From: AP-15 sp963774345
Lineage (GTDB): Bacteria > Pseudomonadota > Alphaproteobacteria > ATCC43930 > CGMCC-115725
Assembly (NCBI GenBank): GCA_963774345.1
Contig: CAVZFB010000039.1
Location: 186,001-250,000 of the forward strand
Direction: 5' to 3'
DNA: 64,000 nucleotides
The notes under the pieces are model-generated. The model saw only the letters and a list, made by a program, of their open reading frames with translations. It was not told the DNA's origin and made no database searches. How positions within the stretch are numbered: position 1 is the first letter of the stretch; every line of letters starts with the position of its first letter. A program made the position numbers and the translations under genes. This document shows, one piece after another, positions 35,072-43,390 of this stretch.

Positions 35072-36088
35072 CTAGCGGTATTCGTCGCCGCAATCGCCGA
35101 TTACCGTCATCAAGTCGCGCGATTTGGCGAGAACCGCCTCGATCAACGCCAGATCGCCGTCGTCGAGCGCAAAGCCGAAGACGCGCGCATTGTCGTCCAG
35201 GTGCTGGGCGACGCCGAGCCGGGCGCCGACGATCACGCCGGCGACTGACGGACGATCGAGGACATAGCGGACGCCGACATTAGCGACGCCCACCTGGTGC
35301 TTATCGGCGATGTCTTTCAGTACCGCGAGGAGTTCCTGAAACAAGGCCCAGCCGCCCCAGGCGTCGATCATCCTCTTGTATTTCTGCAGGGAGGCGGTGT
35401 TGAGCTCGGATCGCTGCGGCTCGGCGCGGCCGAGATGTTTCTCCGACAGCAGCCCGCCGAGCAAAGTGCCATAGGCTAGAAATGTAATCCCGTGATCGTG
35501 ACAGAACGGCGCCATCCGCGTTTCGGGCCGGCGATCGACCAGCGAGTATTGCACCTGGTTCGAGACGACGTCGATGCCGTGATCTGCGATCACGCGCAGT
35601 CGCTCGGTGTCGAAATTGGTCAAGGCGAGGTGGCGAATTTGGCCTTCGTCACGCAAATCGGTGAGATGCTTCAGCGCGTCGAGGTAGCCCGCGTCACCGT
35701 AGTCCCACCAATGGAACTGGAGCAGATCGAGACAGTCGACACCCATTCGGCGCCGCGATACGCCGACCGCGTCCTCGACGGCGCGCCTTGTCATGCGGCC
35801 GGGATAAGGCACCCATTTGGTGAAAGCCTGGATCTCCGCCAGCCGCTCGGCTCCTCGACTCGTGCCGAAGCGGCGCCGGAACTCGCCGATCAAATCCTCG
35901 GCCGGGCCGTAATGATCGGCGAGGTCCCAGCTGGTGAATCCGGCGTCGTGATAGGTGAACATCTCTTCGACTGCCCGGGCCGGGTCAATGGTGCCATGGG
36001 CGCCCGAAACCTGCCACATCCCATTGAGGATGCGGCAGATGTTCAGATCGGCGGTGAACCCAAAGCGGCTTGATGCGGGCAGTGTCAT
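35072..36088 (-). CDS. Aldo/keto reductase family protein
   Basis: A 338-residue TIM-barrel NADPH oxidoreductase of the AKR superfamily. The catalytic Asp/Tyr segment SWDLADHYGPAEDLIGE, the Lys in QAFTKWVP, the LLQFHWWDYGD catalytic-histidine region and the cofactor loop VGARLGVAQH are present. ATG 36088 (MTLPASSRFGF) with GGAG upstream is preferred to the frame-open 36187. It sits next to a hydrolase in the same direction, and its promoter region is shared with the divergent Gfo/Idh gene (192 bases). Confidence 0.87.
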   Translation of the reverse strand: MTLPASSRFGFTADLNICRILNGMWQVSGAHGTIDPARAVEEMFTYHDAGFTSWDLADHYGPAEDLIGEFRRRFGTSRGAERLAEIQAFTKWVPYPGRMTRRAVEDAVGVSRRRMGVDCLDLLQFHWWDYGDAGYLDALKHLTDLRDEGQIRHLALTNFDTERLRVIADHGIDVVSNQVQYSLVDRRPETRMAPFCHDHGITFLAYGTLLGGLLSEKHLGRAEPQRSELNTASLQKYKRMIDAWGGWALFQELLAVLKDIADKHQVGVANVGVRYVLDRPSVAGVIVGARLGVAQHLDDNARVFGFALDDGDLALIEAVLAKSRDLMTVIGDCGDEYR

Positions 36089-36280
36089 CTCTCGTCTCCG
36101 GCTGAGCAGGCGGAACGAATGGGCGCGGCAGCAGCCTAGTCCAAGAGCCGGCGTAAGGCGCGGCGCAATTCGCCGGACCGACCTCAAATGTCGGTTCGAT
36201 GCGCTTGACCTGCGAGCCCGTTACGCCGGATCGTCCGCTCCGGATGCTGGGCGAGAACTCGGGAATTAGGGAGAAACCTC

Positions 36281-37394
36281 ATGGCAACGAACGGCAAGAT
36301 CCGCGTGGGCATCGTCGGGGTCACTCCGAACCGCGGATTTGCGTCGATCGCGCATATCCCTGCCCTGCAAGCCCTTCCGGGATTTGAGATCGCTGCTGTG
36401 TGCACGACTCGGCAAGAGTTCGGCCGAGGCCGCGGCCAGACATTTCCGGATCCCGATGGCGTTCTCCGACTCGGAAAAGCTCGCGCAACATCCCGAGGTC
36501 GATCTAGTCACTGTCAGCGTCAAGGTGCCCGATCATTACCGGCCGGTTATGGCCGCGATCGAGGCCGGAAAGCACGTCTATTGCGAGTGGCCGCTCGGCC
36601 GCAATACCGCCGAAGCGGTGCGGATGCTCGATGCCGCCGACCGCCGGGGGGTCTGTCATGCGGTCGGACTTCAGGGCCAAGTGTCTCCGGCGATCAATTA
36701 CGTCAAGGATTTGGTCGCCCAGGGCTATGTCGGGCCGGTTCGGGCGGCGACAATGATCGCGTGTGCGCCGAATTGGGGAGCCACAATCGACCGCGCCTAC
36801 CAAGCCGACCGGGCCAATGGCGCCAATCTACTGACGATTACCGGGGGCCACACGGTTGATGCGCTGTGCCATTGCCTCGGCGAATTTCGCGAGCTTACTG
36901 CTTTCGTCGTCAATCAGCGCGACCACATCCCGCTCGAAGCAACCGGCGAGATCGTCGCGAAGACCGCGCCCGACCAACTCGTCGTCAATGGCATTATCGG
37001 GGATAGAGCGGTCGTGTCATTCCAGATCCGCGGCGGCATGGCGCGCGGGACCGACTTCCTGTTCGAGATTCACGGGGAAGCGGGCGATCTCGTACTCGCC
37101 GCCACATCGCACACCTCGATGCAGCGCCAAGAGCTGACCGTGAAGGGAGCGCAGGGCGAGGGCGCTGCACTCGCCGACCTGCCGGTTCCTGGCAAATACC
37201 GCTGGGTTCCGGACGGGGTGCCCCCGGGTTCTCCGTACAATGTCGCGCAGCTTTACGTCGGACTGGCCGAAAGCATCCGCAACGGCACACCTGCCAGACC
37301 CGGGTTCGACGCGGCTGTCGCCCGCCATCGCCTACTCGATATTATCGTGCGCGCCTCGGAGACCGGGATGAAGCAAGTTGCGTCGACGGTTTGA
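36281..37394 (+). pseudogene. Gfo/Idh/MocA family oxidoreductase, frameshifted
   Basis: NAD(P)-dependent sugar-type dehydrogenase. The first frame from ATG 36281 gives MATNGKIRVGIVG and ASIAHIPALQALPG (Rossmann start). It breaks at about 36419-36420, where GAGTTCGG carries an extra T; without it the reading is RQESAEAAARHFRIPMAFS, HVYCEWPLG (the E-K-P-like motif as EWP) and TGGHTVDALCH with the catalytic-type His. The second part ends at 37394 with KQVASTV. The joined protein is about 370 residues, normal. Gal80-like members regulate rather than catalyse, but the EWP loop fits those too, so its role is open. Confidence 0.83.
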
Positions 37395-37431
37395 GTCCCG
37401 GGCCAGGTCGGGCCGATCGGGACGGCGCCGG

Positions 37432-37896
37432 TCAGCGAACCGCCTCTCGCAATGCGGCCTGCAGGGCGGTATCGAGCGCGCTGAGAAACCGGGACCTATC
37501 CCGCTTGGTAAACGGGGCTGGCCCGCGGGTGTTCGTTCCAAGTTCCCGTAGGTGCCGAGAAATTTCACGACCGGCGAGAGCATTGCCGATATTCGCCAGC
37601 GTCCAGTGCGTGCCGGTAAAGGAGACGACCCGCGCCCCTTTCTTGAGGCAACGTGACGCCAACGGAATGTCGGAGCTAACGCAGACGTCCTCAGCGGTGA
37701 TGCGTTCTGCTATCCAGTCGTCGGCCGCGTCCGCGCTGTCGACGACCAAAACCATGCTCACATTTGGGGCGGCCGGCGGCCGGATCGGACGCGAGCCGTT
37801 GGAGACGACAAATACCTCGATGCGAAGGCGCGCCGCCACGCGGTAAACCTCCTCGCGCACCGGACATGCATCGGCATCGACGTAAATCTTCGTCAT
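37432..37896 (-). CDS. YaiI/YqxD family protein (DUF188)
   Basis: A 154-residue conserved protein of the YaiI/YqxD (DUF188) family with a PIN-like fold. Its opening MTKIYVDADACPVREEV and TAEDVCVSSDIPLASRCL, carrying the two acidic clusters, are typical. No biochemical role is established; a nuclease or nucleotide-binding role is plausible from the fold. It stands alone, convergent with the Gfo/Idh gene and divergent from the aldo/keto reductase at 38056. Confidence 0.9.
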   Translation of the reverse strand: MTKIYVDADACPVREEVYRVAARLRIEVFVVSNGSRPIRPPAAPNVSMVLVVDSADAADDWIAERITAEDVCVSSDIPLASRCLKKGARVVSFTGTHWTLANIGNALAGREISRHLRELGTNTRGPAPFTKRDRSRFLSALDTALQAALREAVR

Positions 37897-37996
37897 CGTC
37901 TAACGAATTTGAATATCAGATACCGGGAATACGAAGCTGCGCGCAATCATTGATGGCCGGGGAGAGCCTCGCTCCTTCGGGGTTAATCGTAGCTTG

Positions 37997-38014
37997 TCAT
38001 ACCGTAGAGTATGA
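37997..38014. promoter_or_regulatory. Operator-like inverted repeat TCATAC-N6-GTATGA
   Basis: Two perfect 6-base arms separated by CGTAGA (37997-38002 and 38009-38014), placed 41 bases before the ATG at 38056. Its position directly upstream of a catabolic-type reductase is that of a repressor site, perhaps of a GntR-type regulator, but no regulator gene is nearby. Confidence 0.4.
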
Positions 38015-38055
38015 TCGGCGCCACAGGACATATGCGGAGAATGGGAGATAGCACG

Positions 38056-39060
38056 ATGCCTGTTTTCGAGAAGCGCAGGATCGGACGGACCTCGCTCGAA
38101 GTCACGGCGCTGGGTCTCGGCTGCGCGACCCTCGGGGGTAGTCGCGTCGAGGTCAGCCGCCGCGAAGCCGAAGCCATCGTGCACGCCGCCTGGTCGGCCG
38201 GGGTGCGCTATATTGACACCGCACCCTATTACGGTTTTGGCCGGGCCGAGCGTTTCGTCGGCGATGCGATGCGTGGGGAACCGCGCGACGAATGGGTGCT
38301 GTCGACGAAGGTCGGACGTCTGCTCCGTCCGCACCCGATGCCTGCCGAGGCCGGGGAACATGGACCCCAGATGCCATTCGATCCGATTTACGACTATTCG
38401 TACGATGGGATCATGCGCTCGTTCGAGGACAGTCTGCAGCGGCTCGGTCTGGCGCGGATCGACATCCTCTACGTGCATGACATCGGCACAATGACGCACG
38501 GCAACGAGGCTCATCCACGGCTGATGCATACATTGCGCGACAGCGGCTATCGCGCGCTCGAAAGCCTGCGAAGCGGCGGCGCAGTGAAGGCGATCGGCAT
38601 CGGGGTCAACGAACGCGAGGTCTTGCTCGAGGCCATGGAGTGGGGCGCCTGGGACGCGTTCCTGCTCGCCGGCCGCTATACCTTGCTCGAACAGATGCCG
38701 CTTGATGACTTACTGCCGAAATGCCTAGAGGCCGGCACATCGATCGTGGTTGGCGGGCCGTTGAACTCCGGGATCCTCGCCGGGCGCGAAACCTGGAATT
38801 ACCGGACCGCGCCGCCCGAGATCGTAGCGCGGGTCGATGCCATCAGAGCAGTCTGCGACAGCCATAGGGTGCCACTTGCGGCGGCGGCGTTGCAATTCCC
38901 GCTCGCTCATCCTGTGGTGGCCGCGGTCATTCCAGGCCCGCGCAACGTCAACGAACTTCACGCCAATCTGGAACTGCTGCGCCACCCGATCCCGTCTCGA
39001 TTGTGGACGGACCTTCGCGACGCCGGATTGCTCCACCCGGAGGCGCCAACGCCAGCCTGA
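38056..39060 (+). CDS. Aldo/keto reductase (aldose/pyridoxal dehydrogenase-like)
   Basis: A 334-residue AKR of the L-fucose or D-threo-aldose dehydrogenase type. MPVFEKRRIGRTSLEVTALG opens the barrel; YIDTAPYYGFGRAERFVGDA holds the catalytic Asp and Tyr, LSTKVGRLL the Lys, and YVHDIG the His. The end VVAAVIPGPRNVNELHANLEL is the nucleotide-binding loop. ATG 38056 is preferred; the ATG at 38041 in frame is also possible since a GGAGA precedes it. It is preceded by the TCATAC-N6-GTATGA operator candidate. Substrate unknown. Confidence 0.88.
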   Translation: MPVFEKRRIGRTSLEVTALGLGCATLGGSRVEVSRREAEAIVHAAWSAGVRYIDTAPYYGFGRAERFVGDAMRGEPRDEWVLSTKVGRLLRPHPMPAEAGEHGPQMPFDPIYDYSYDGIMRSFEDSLQRLGLARIDILYVHDIGTMTHGNEAHPRLMHTLRDSGYRALESLRSGGAVKAIGIGVNEREVLLEAMEWGAWDAFLLAGRYTLLEQMPLDDLLPKCLEAGTSIVVGGPLNSGILAGRETWNYRTAPPEIVARVDAIRAVCDSHRVPLAAAALQFPLAHPVVAAVIPGPRNVNELHANLELLRHPIPSRLWTDLRDAGLLHPEAPTPA

Positions 39061-39168
39061 TCCCGGAGTGTCCGGTGCTGCATTCAGCATTGACCGCGGT
39101 GCGAATACCGGCTGTCTTGCCGGGAAATCGGGTTGGGCGAATTTGCTCCATCATGAAAGGACGCCGAT

Positions 39169-39897
39169 ATGCCGAGTTTCGATCATCACGGCGCTCACAT
39201 CTATTACGAGGAGTTCGGCCACGGGTTTCCGATCCTCACCTTCGCCCCCGCCGGCCTGCAGTCGGTAATCGCAGTCTGGGGCCAGCCTTCAGCGCCGATC
39301 AACCCCACCACAGAGTTCGCGGCCAATTTCCGCGTGGTCGCGATGGATCAGCGCAACGCCGGCGGCGAGTCTTCCGCTCCGATCACCGCGCAGGACGGTT
39401 GGGGTAGTTACACCGCCGATCACATCGCCCTTCTCGATCACCTCGGTATCGACAAATGCCATCTCTACGGCCAGTGCATAGGGGGGTCGTTCATCATCAA
39501 CATGCTCAAAAAGCAACCCGAGCGCATCGCCAGTGCGGTTTTGGCGCAGCCGATCGGACGCGTCGGCCCGATGGCGCCTGGCCGCCCTGCCCGGTTCGAC
39601 GGCTGGGCTGAAACGCTGACCGACCACCCGGAAGCCACCCAGCCGGTGCTCGACGCGTTTTGCCGGAACCTCTATGCTCCGGGCTTCGTTTATTGCGCCG
39701 ACCGCGACTTCGTAAAGACGGTGCGAACGCCGTGCATGGTCTTGGCTGGCAACGATGAGGCGCATCCTTGGCCGATTTCGGAGGAGCTCTCGAAGCTGCT
39801 GCCGAACTGCGAGTTCATCGCGGAGTGGAAGACCGAACCGGCGCTGACGCCGGCAAAGGCCCGTGTCAGGGAGTTCCTGTCGAAGCACACGCCTTAG
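39169..39897 (+). CDS. Alpha/beta hydrolase with Cys in the nucleophile elbow
   Basis: A 242-residue alpha/beta hydrolase starting MPSFDHHGAHIYYEEFGHGF. The nucleophile position reads LYGQCIGGSFI: G-x-C-x-G, a Cys in place of the usual Ser. The later acid (VLAGNDEAHPW) and the first strand DQRNAGGES are normal, but no clear catalytic His follows the Asp near the C terminus (EWKTEPALTP), so it may not be an ordinary esterase. Cys-His-Asp is known in dienelactone hydrolase. ATG 39169 has AAAGGA before it. It has no operon partner. Confidence 0.82.
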   Translation: MPSFDHHGAHIYYEEFGHGFPILTFAPAGLQSVIAVWGQPSAPINPTTEFAANFRVVAMDQRNAGGESSAPITAQDGWGSYTADHIALLDHLGIDKCHLYGQCIGGSFIINMLKKQPERIASAVLAQPIGRVGPMAPGRPARFDGWAETLTDHPEATQPVLDAFCRNLYAPGFVYCADRDFVKTVRTPCMVLAGNDEAHPWPISEELSKLLPNCEFIAEWKTEPALTPAKARVREFLSKHTP

Positions 39898-40069
39898 GCT
39901 GGCTCACTCGCATCCCGTTGGCGGGATTTGCGCCGGTATCCTGCCCGGTCAACATCCCCGGCCGAAGGCAGCGGCGCTCGGCGGCCCCAAGCGGCAAAAT
40001 CGGGGAACGTCATAAGCCTGTGTTCCGGCGTAGCATCAATCCGTCGCCCCGCCTTTTCCAGTTTGTCAA

Positions 40070-40089
40070 TCAACCCTGCATAGGGTTGA
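40070..40089. promoter_or_regulatory. Palindrome TCAACCCT-GCAT-AGGGTTGA before the membrane protein gene
   Basis: A perfect 8-base-arm palindrome with a 4-base loop, ending only seven bases before ATG 40097 and thus covering the region where a ribosome-binding site should be. As RNA it would hide the start. As DNA it could be a repressor site. It shares AATCAACCCT and a following CAT with the inverted repeat at 16940. Confidence 0.45.
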
Positions 40090-40096
40090 CACGACC

Positions 40097-41614
40097 ATGG
40101 TGAAATTTGACGTCCACGCTGCCCGGGTCGATCATGGGGAGCGGGTCGGCGCGTTACTGTCCCGTCGGACGGTTTTTGCCGGCCTGCTCGGGATTATCGC
40201 CGTCTATTACCTGTTTCTGCTGAGCAACGGCACCTTCGAGCTTTTTGCGCCGGAGATGTTCGACCGAGTCTTCGACAACATGCTGGTGCATCTGCTGCAC
40301 GGCGAATTCACGGTCGATTGGAGCGCGATTGATTACGAAGCGTTCACCCGCAACGGAAAAACATATTCGTATTTCGGGATATTTCCCGCGCTGCTACGAC
40401 TTGTTGCAATGCCCTTCACCGATGTTGCGACGGTCGAGCTCGCCAGGGCTTCTTGCTTGACGGCAGTGGTCATCTTTGTTGCCCTGCAATTGCGGATGCT
40501 GCTGATTGCCCATAACAGTCTCCCGCCTGGGAACCGGGCGCCCTGGGCTCTTACGGTGATGGCGGCGGCGACGGTGTTTAGTGGTCCGCAGCTCTATATT
40601 CTTGGGACGGCCTATATCTATCAGGAACCGATCTTGTGGTCGGCGGCCATGGCTGCGGCGTTCAACTTGATCGTCCTGCGGGCTGCCCTTGGCGGGGGCG
40701 GACTTCGCAGCCGCGATCTGGTGTCGATGGCGGTTCTTGCCGGGCTGGCGATCAATACCCGGCCGACGATCGGCGTGGCGCTGTATCTCGGCACGGTGCT
40801 TTTGGTCATGTGGACAGCGTGGCGCCGCCATGGAGGCGAGCGGCGATTGTCGGCGAACCCGAGAGGCATTGGGGCGGCGATAGCAGCGTTGCTGCGCGAC
40901 CGGTCTGTCTTATGGCCGATCGCCGTGCTCGGGCTCCTTGGTGTCGCGGTTAGCGTGGTCAATTTCGAACGCTGGGGCAATCCGCTCAGTTTCGGCGACT
41001 TCCATTACAACTACTGGATTTGACATAATCCCACCCGTCTTGCCGCGCTTGAGAATTATGGGGACTTGAACCTCGGTCGGACATGGATCGGAGCGCTCTA
41101 TTATGCGACTGGCATTCCCTATATGCTGAAGAGCGTGCCGCCGTTCGGCGCTTATCTTCAGGCCCGGTACGTCGCCATCGAGGCGCCGCCGATCATCCCG
41201 CTCCTCACCAACCCGCTCACCATCCTCCTCGCCGGCATCGGCCTTTACCGCCTCTGGACGAGGCCGCAGCTGCCGGTCGACGGCGTGGCGATCATGCGCC
41301 TTGCGCTGACCGGCAACGCCTCGGCTGTCGCGATGATATTTATGGCGAGTGGTCTTGCCCTGCGCTATCGCTTCGACTTGGCGCCGTTTATGACATTAGC
41401 CGCGGTCGTCGGATATCGTTCCATTTCTCTCACCGCGGCCGAGTCGTCCGAAGTGTGGCGCAAGCGACTGCACATCGCGGCTATGGGCTTGTGCGTGCTC
41501 GGCATTCTTGTCAGCCACTATGTGCTTTTGATCCACAAGGTGTGGAGCATCGGTTCGCCGATGGAAGTCCGCCAGGCGCTCTCCGTTTTCGCCCCCTTTG
41601 CATTCAAGCCATAA
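40097..41614 (+). pseudogene. Multi-spanning membrane protein, probable glycosyltransferase (GT39/GT-C-like), with an in-frame TGA
   Basis: One continuous frame of 506 codons interrupted by TGA at 41021-41023 (codon 309). Both parts are membrane-spanning: the first has about eight helices (GLLGIIAVYYLFLLSNG and others), the second continues HNPTRLAALENYGDLNLGR and ILLAGIGLYRLW. The loop between WI and HNPTRLAALE looks whole, so a CGA-to-TGA change is probable. The layout resembles lipid-linked sugar transferases of the GT-C class, without a firm match. It stands at the head of the glycan locus; two proteins could result if the second part starts at TTG 41066, but that is unlikely. Confidence 0.6.
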
Positions 41615-41676
41615 TGTGTCACCGTCGCAAACGATATAAAAGGGTACTTGGAGAGCGACCTCGATAATGGACGCCG

Positions 41677-42672
41677 ATGTCCGAGTTAGTTAAACGTCCC
41701 GACCTTGGCGATCGTTATTTTATCGTCGGCGGCGCCGGCTTTATCGGCAGCCATTTCGTTGACCATTTGCTCAGCGACCGTAGTGTTGCTGCGGTCACGC
41801 TGTTCGATAATTTCTCGTCGGGCCGGGAGTGGCACAGCGAACAGCATTCGAACGATCGGCGACTGCGGGTGATGCGGGGCGATGTCGGTGATCTGCCCCG
41901 GCTCGCTGAGGCGATGGCCGGGCACGATGTCGTCATTCACCTCGCCTCGAACCCGGATATCGCGCGCGCCGCGACGGAGCCGGAAGTCGATTTCTATCAG
42001 GGAACCTTGCTGACCAACAATGTGGTCGAGGCAATGCGTCAGATCGGGGCGCGCCGCATATTGTACGCGTCGGGCAGCGGGGTCTACGGCGACCTCGGCG
42101 CGCTGGAGGCGCATGAGGATTACGGGCCGTTGCTGCCGATCTCGACCTACGGCGCAAGCAAGCTGGCGGGCGAGGCGTTGATCGCTGCTTACTGCGCGAT
42201 GTTCGGTCTCACTGGCTGCGCTTTTCGTTTTGCCAACGTGGTGGGTCCGCGGCAGACCCATGGCGTCGGCTTCGACTTCGTGCGGCGGCTGCTTGCCGAC
42301 CCGAGCCGGCTTGCCGTGATGGGCGACGGCAGCCAAAGCAAGTCCTATATCCACGTCTCCGACATCGTCGCCGCCGTGCTGCACGCCGCGCGGTATTCAC
42401 CTGCTGATTTCGATACGTACAACGTAGCGACCGGCGACTACATCACCGTTACCGAGATCGCCGAGCTTGCGGTCGAATGCTTGGGTTTGCCGGCTGCGCC
42501 GCGCGTCGAGTATTCGGGCGGAGATCGCGGCTGGAAGGGCGACGTCCCTGTGGTGCGGCTCAACACCGATCGCATTCGCCGCCTCGGCTGGACCTGCCGT
42601 CGCGGCAGCCGCGACGCGTTGCGGGTCTCGCTGCTGGCGCTGATCGAGGATGCCAGAGCCAGCCGGATCTGA
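41677..42672 (+). CDS. NAD-dependent epimerase/dehydratase (extended SDR)
   Basis: A 331-residue sugar-nucleotide epimerase or dehydratase of the extended SDR type (GalE/RmlB-like). The nucleotide loop VGGAGFIGSHF, the ASGSGVYGD segment and the catalytic YGASK (Y-x3-K) with RFANVVGPRQTHGVG are all present, and DIVAAVLHA marks the C-terminal substrate domain. The next gene starts 23 bases before its stop, so it heads a coupled operon with the nucleotidylyltransferase and GHMP kinase. In that setting it probably alters a GDP- or UDP-linked heptose or hexose for the surface glycan. Confidence 0.88.
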   Translation: MSELVKRPDLGDRYFIVGGAGFIGSHFVDHLLSDRSVAAVTLFDNFSSGREWHSEQHSNDRRLRVMRGDVGDLPRLAEAMAGHDVVIHLASNPDIARAATEPEVDFYQGTLLTNNVVEAMRQIGARRILYASGSGVYGDLGALEAHEDYGPLLPISTYGASKLAGEALIAAYCAMFGLTGCAFRFANVVGPRQTHGVGFDFVRRLLADPSRLAVMGDGSQSKSYIHVSDIVAAVLHAARYSPADFDTYNVATGDYITVTEIAELAVECLGLPAAPRVEYSGGDRGWKGDVPVVRLNTDRIRRLGWTCRRGSRDALRVSLLALIEDARASRI

Positions 42673-43390
42673 GCGCCGGCCGGCATTGGCCCTGCTGGCG
42701 GGCGGGTTGGCGACGCGACTTCGGCCGGCCACGATTACCACACCGAAATCGATGATCGAGGTCGCGGGCGAGCCGTTCGTCGCTCACCAGTTGCGGCTTC
42801 TGGTTCACCAAGGGGTTAGCGAAATCGTCATCTGCGCGGGCTATTTCGGTGAGCAAATCGAGGCATATGTCGGCGATGGTGGAACCTTCGGCTGCAATGT
42901 GCGGTATTCCTTCGACGGGGACAGACTTTTCGGCACCGGCGGCGCCCTCCGCAAAGCATTGCCGTTGCTGGGTGACCGGTTCTTCGTGATGTATGGCGAC
43001 AGCTACTTGCCGACTCCGTTTGCCCCGATCGAGCAAGCGTTCGAACGCGCCGGGTTGCCCGCGCTGATGACGGTGTTTCGCAACGCCGGGCGGTGGGACA
43101 CCAGCAACGTCGAATTCGTCGACGGGGCGATCAGTGGTTACGACAAAGTCGATAGAACGCCGACGATGCTCCATCTCGACTATGGTCTGGGCATTCTCGC
43201 TGCGAGCGTCGTGCATGATTGGACGGCGAGCCGCACTTTCGACCTGGCTGATCTCTATCGAGACCTGGTGAGCCGCGGTCTTCTCGCCGGCTTCGAAGTT
43301 CACGAGCGTTTCTACGAAATCGGGTCACCCGCCGGGATCCGCGAAACCGATATGTTTCTTCGGCAGCAATCGCGCGCAGGACGGTCATGA
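42650..43390 (+). CDS. hddC: Sugar-1-phosphate nucleotidylyltransferase (HddC-like)
   Basis: A 246-residue nucleotidyltransferase. ALLAGGLATRLRPATITTPKSM is the nucleotide-binding G-G-x-A-T-R-L-R-P..P-K-S loop; FVMYGDSYL and GGALRKALP complete the fold, and EFVDGAISGYDK and YEIGSPAGI are typical of the D-glycero-D-manno-heptose 1-phosphate guanylyltransferase and related group. With the GHMP kinase right after it (ATGA overlap, 43387-43390), it fits the HddA-HddC pathway to GDP-heptose, though a mannose- or fucose-like sugar is possible. Confidence 0.72.
   Translation: MPEPAGSERRPALALLAGGLATRLRPATITTPKSMIEVAGEPFVAHQLRLLVHQGVSEIVICAGYFGEQIEAYVGDGGTFGCNVRYSFDGDRLFGTGGALRKALPLLGDRFFVMYGDSYLPTPFAPIEQAFERAGLPALMTVFRNAGRWDTSNVEFVDGAISGYDKVDRTPTMLHLDYGLGILAASVVHDWTASRTFDLADLYRDLVSRGLLAGFEVHERFYEIGSPAGIRETDMFLRQQSRAGRS

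Noticed and set aside
21778..41614. Reassigned TGA (alternative code or selenocysteine)
   Set aside because: Many intact genes in the window end in TGA and no insertion element or selenium gene is seen; mutation or sequence error is simpler.
41066..41614. Separate gene starting at TTG 41066
   Set aside because: It is the same frame as the preceding membrane protein, continues its topology and lacks a ribosome-binding site.
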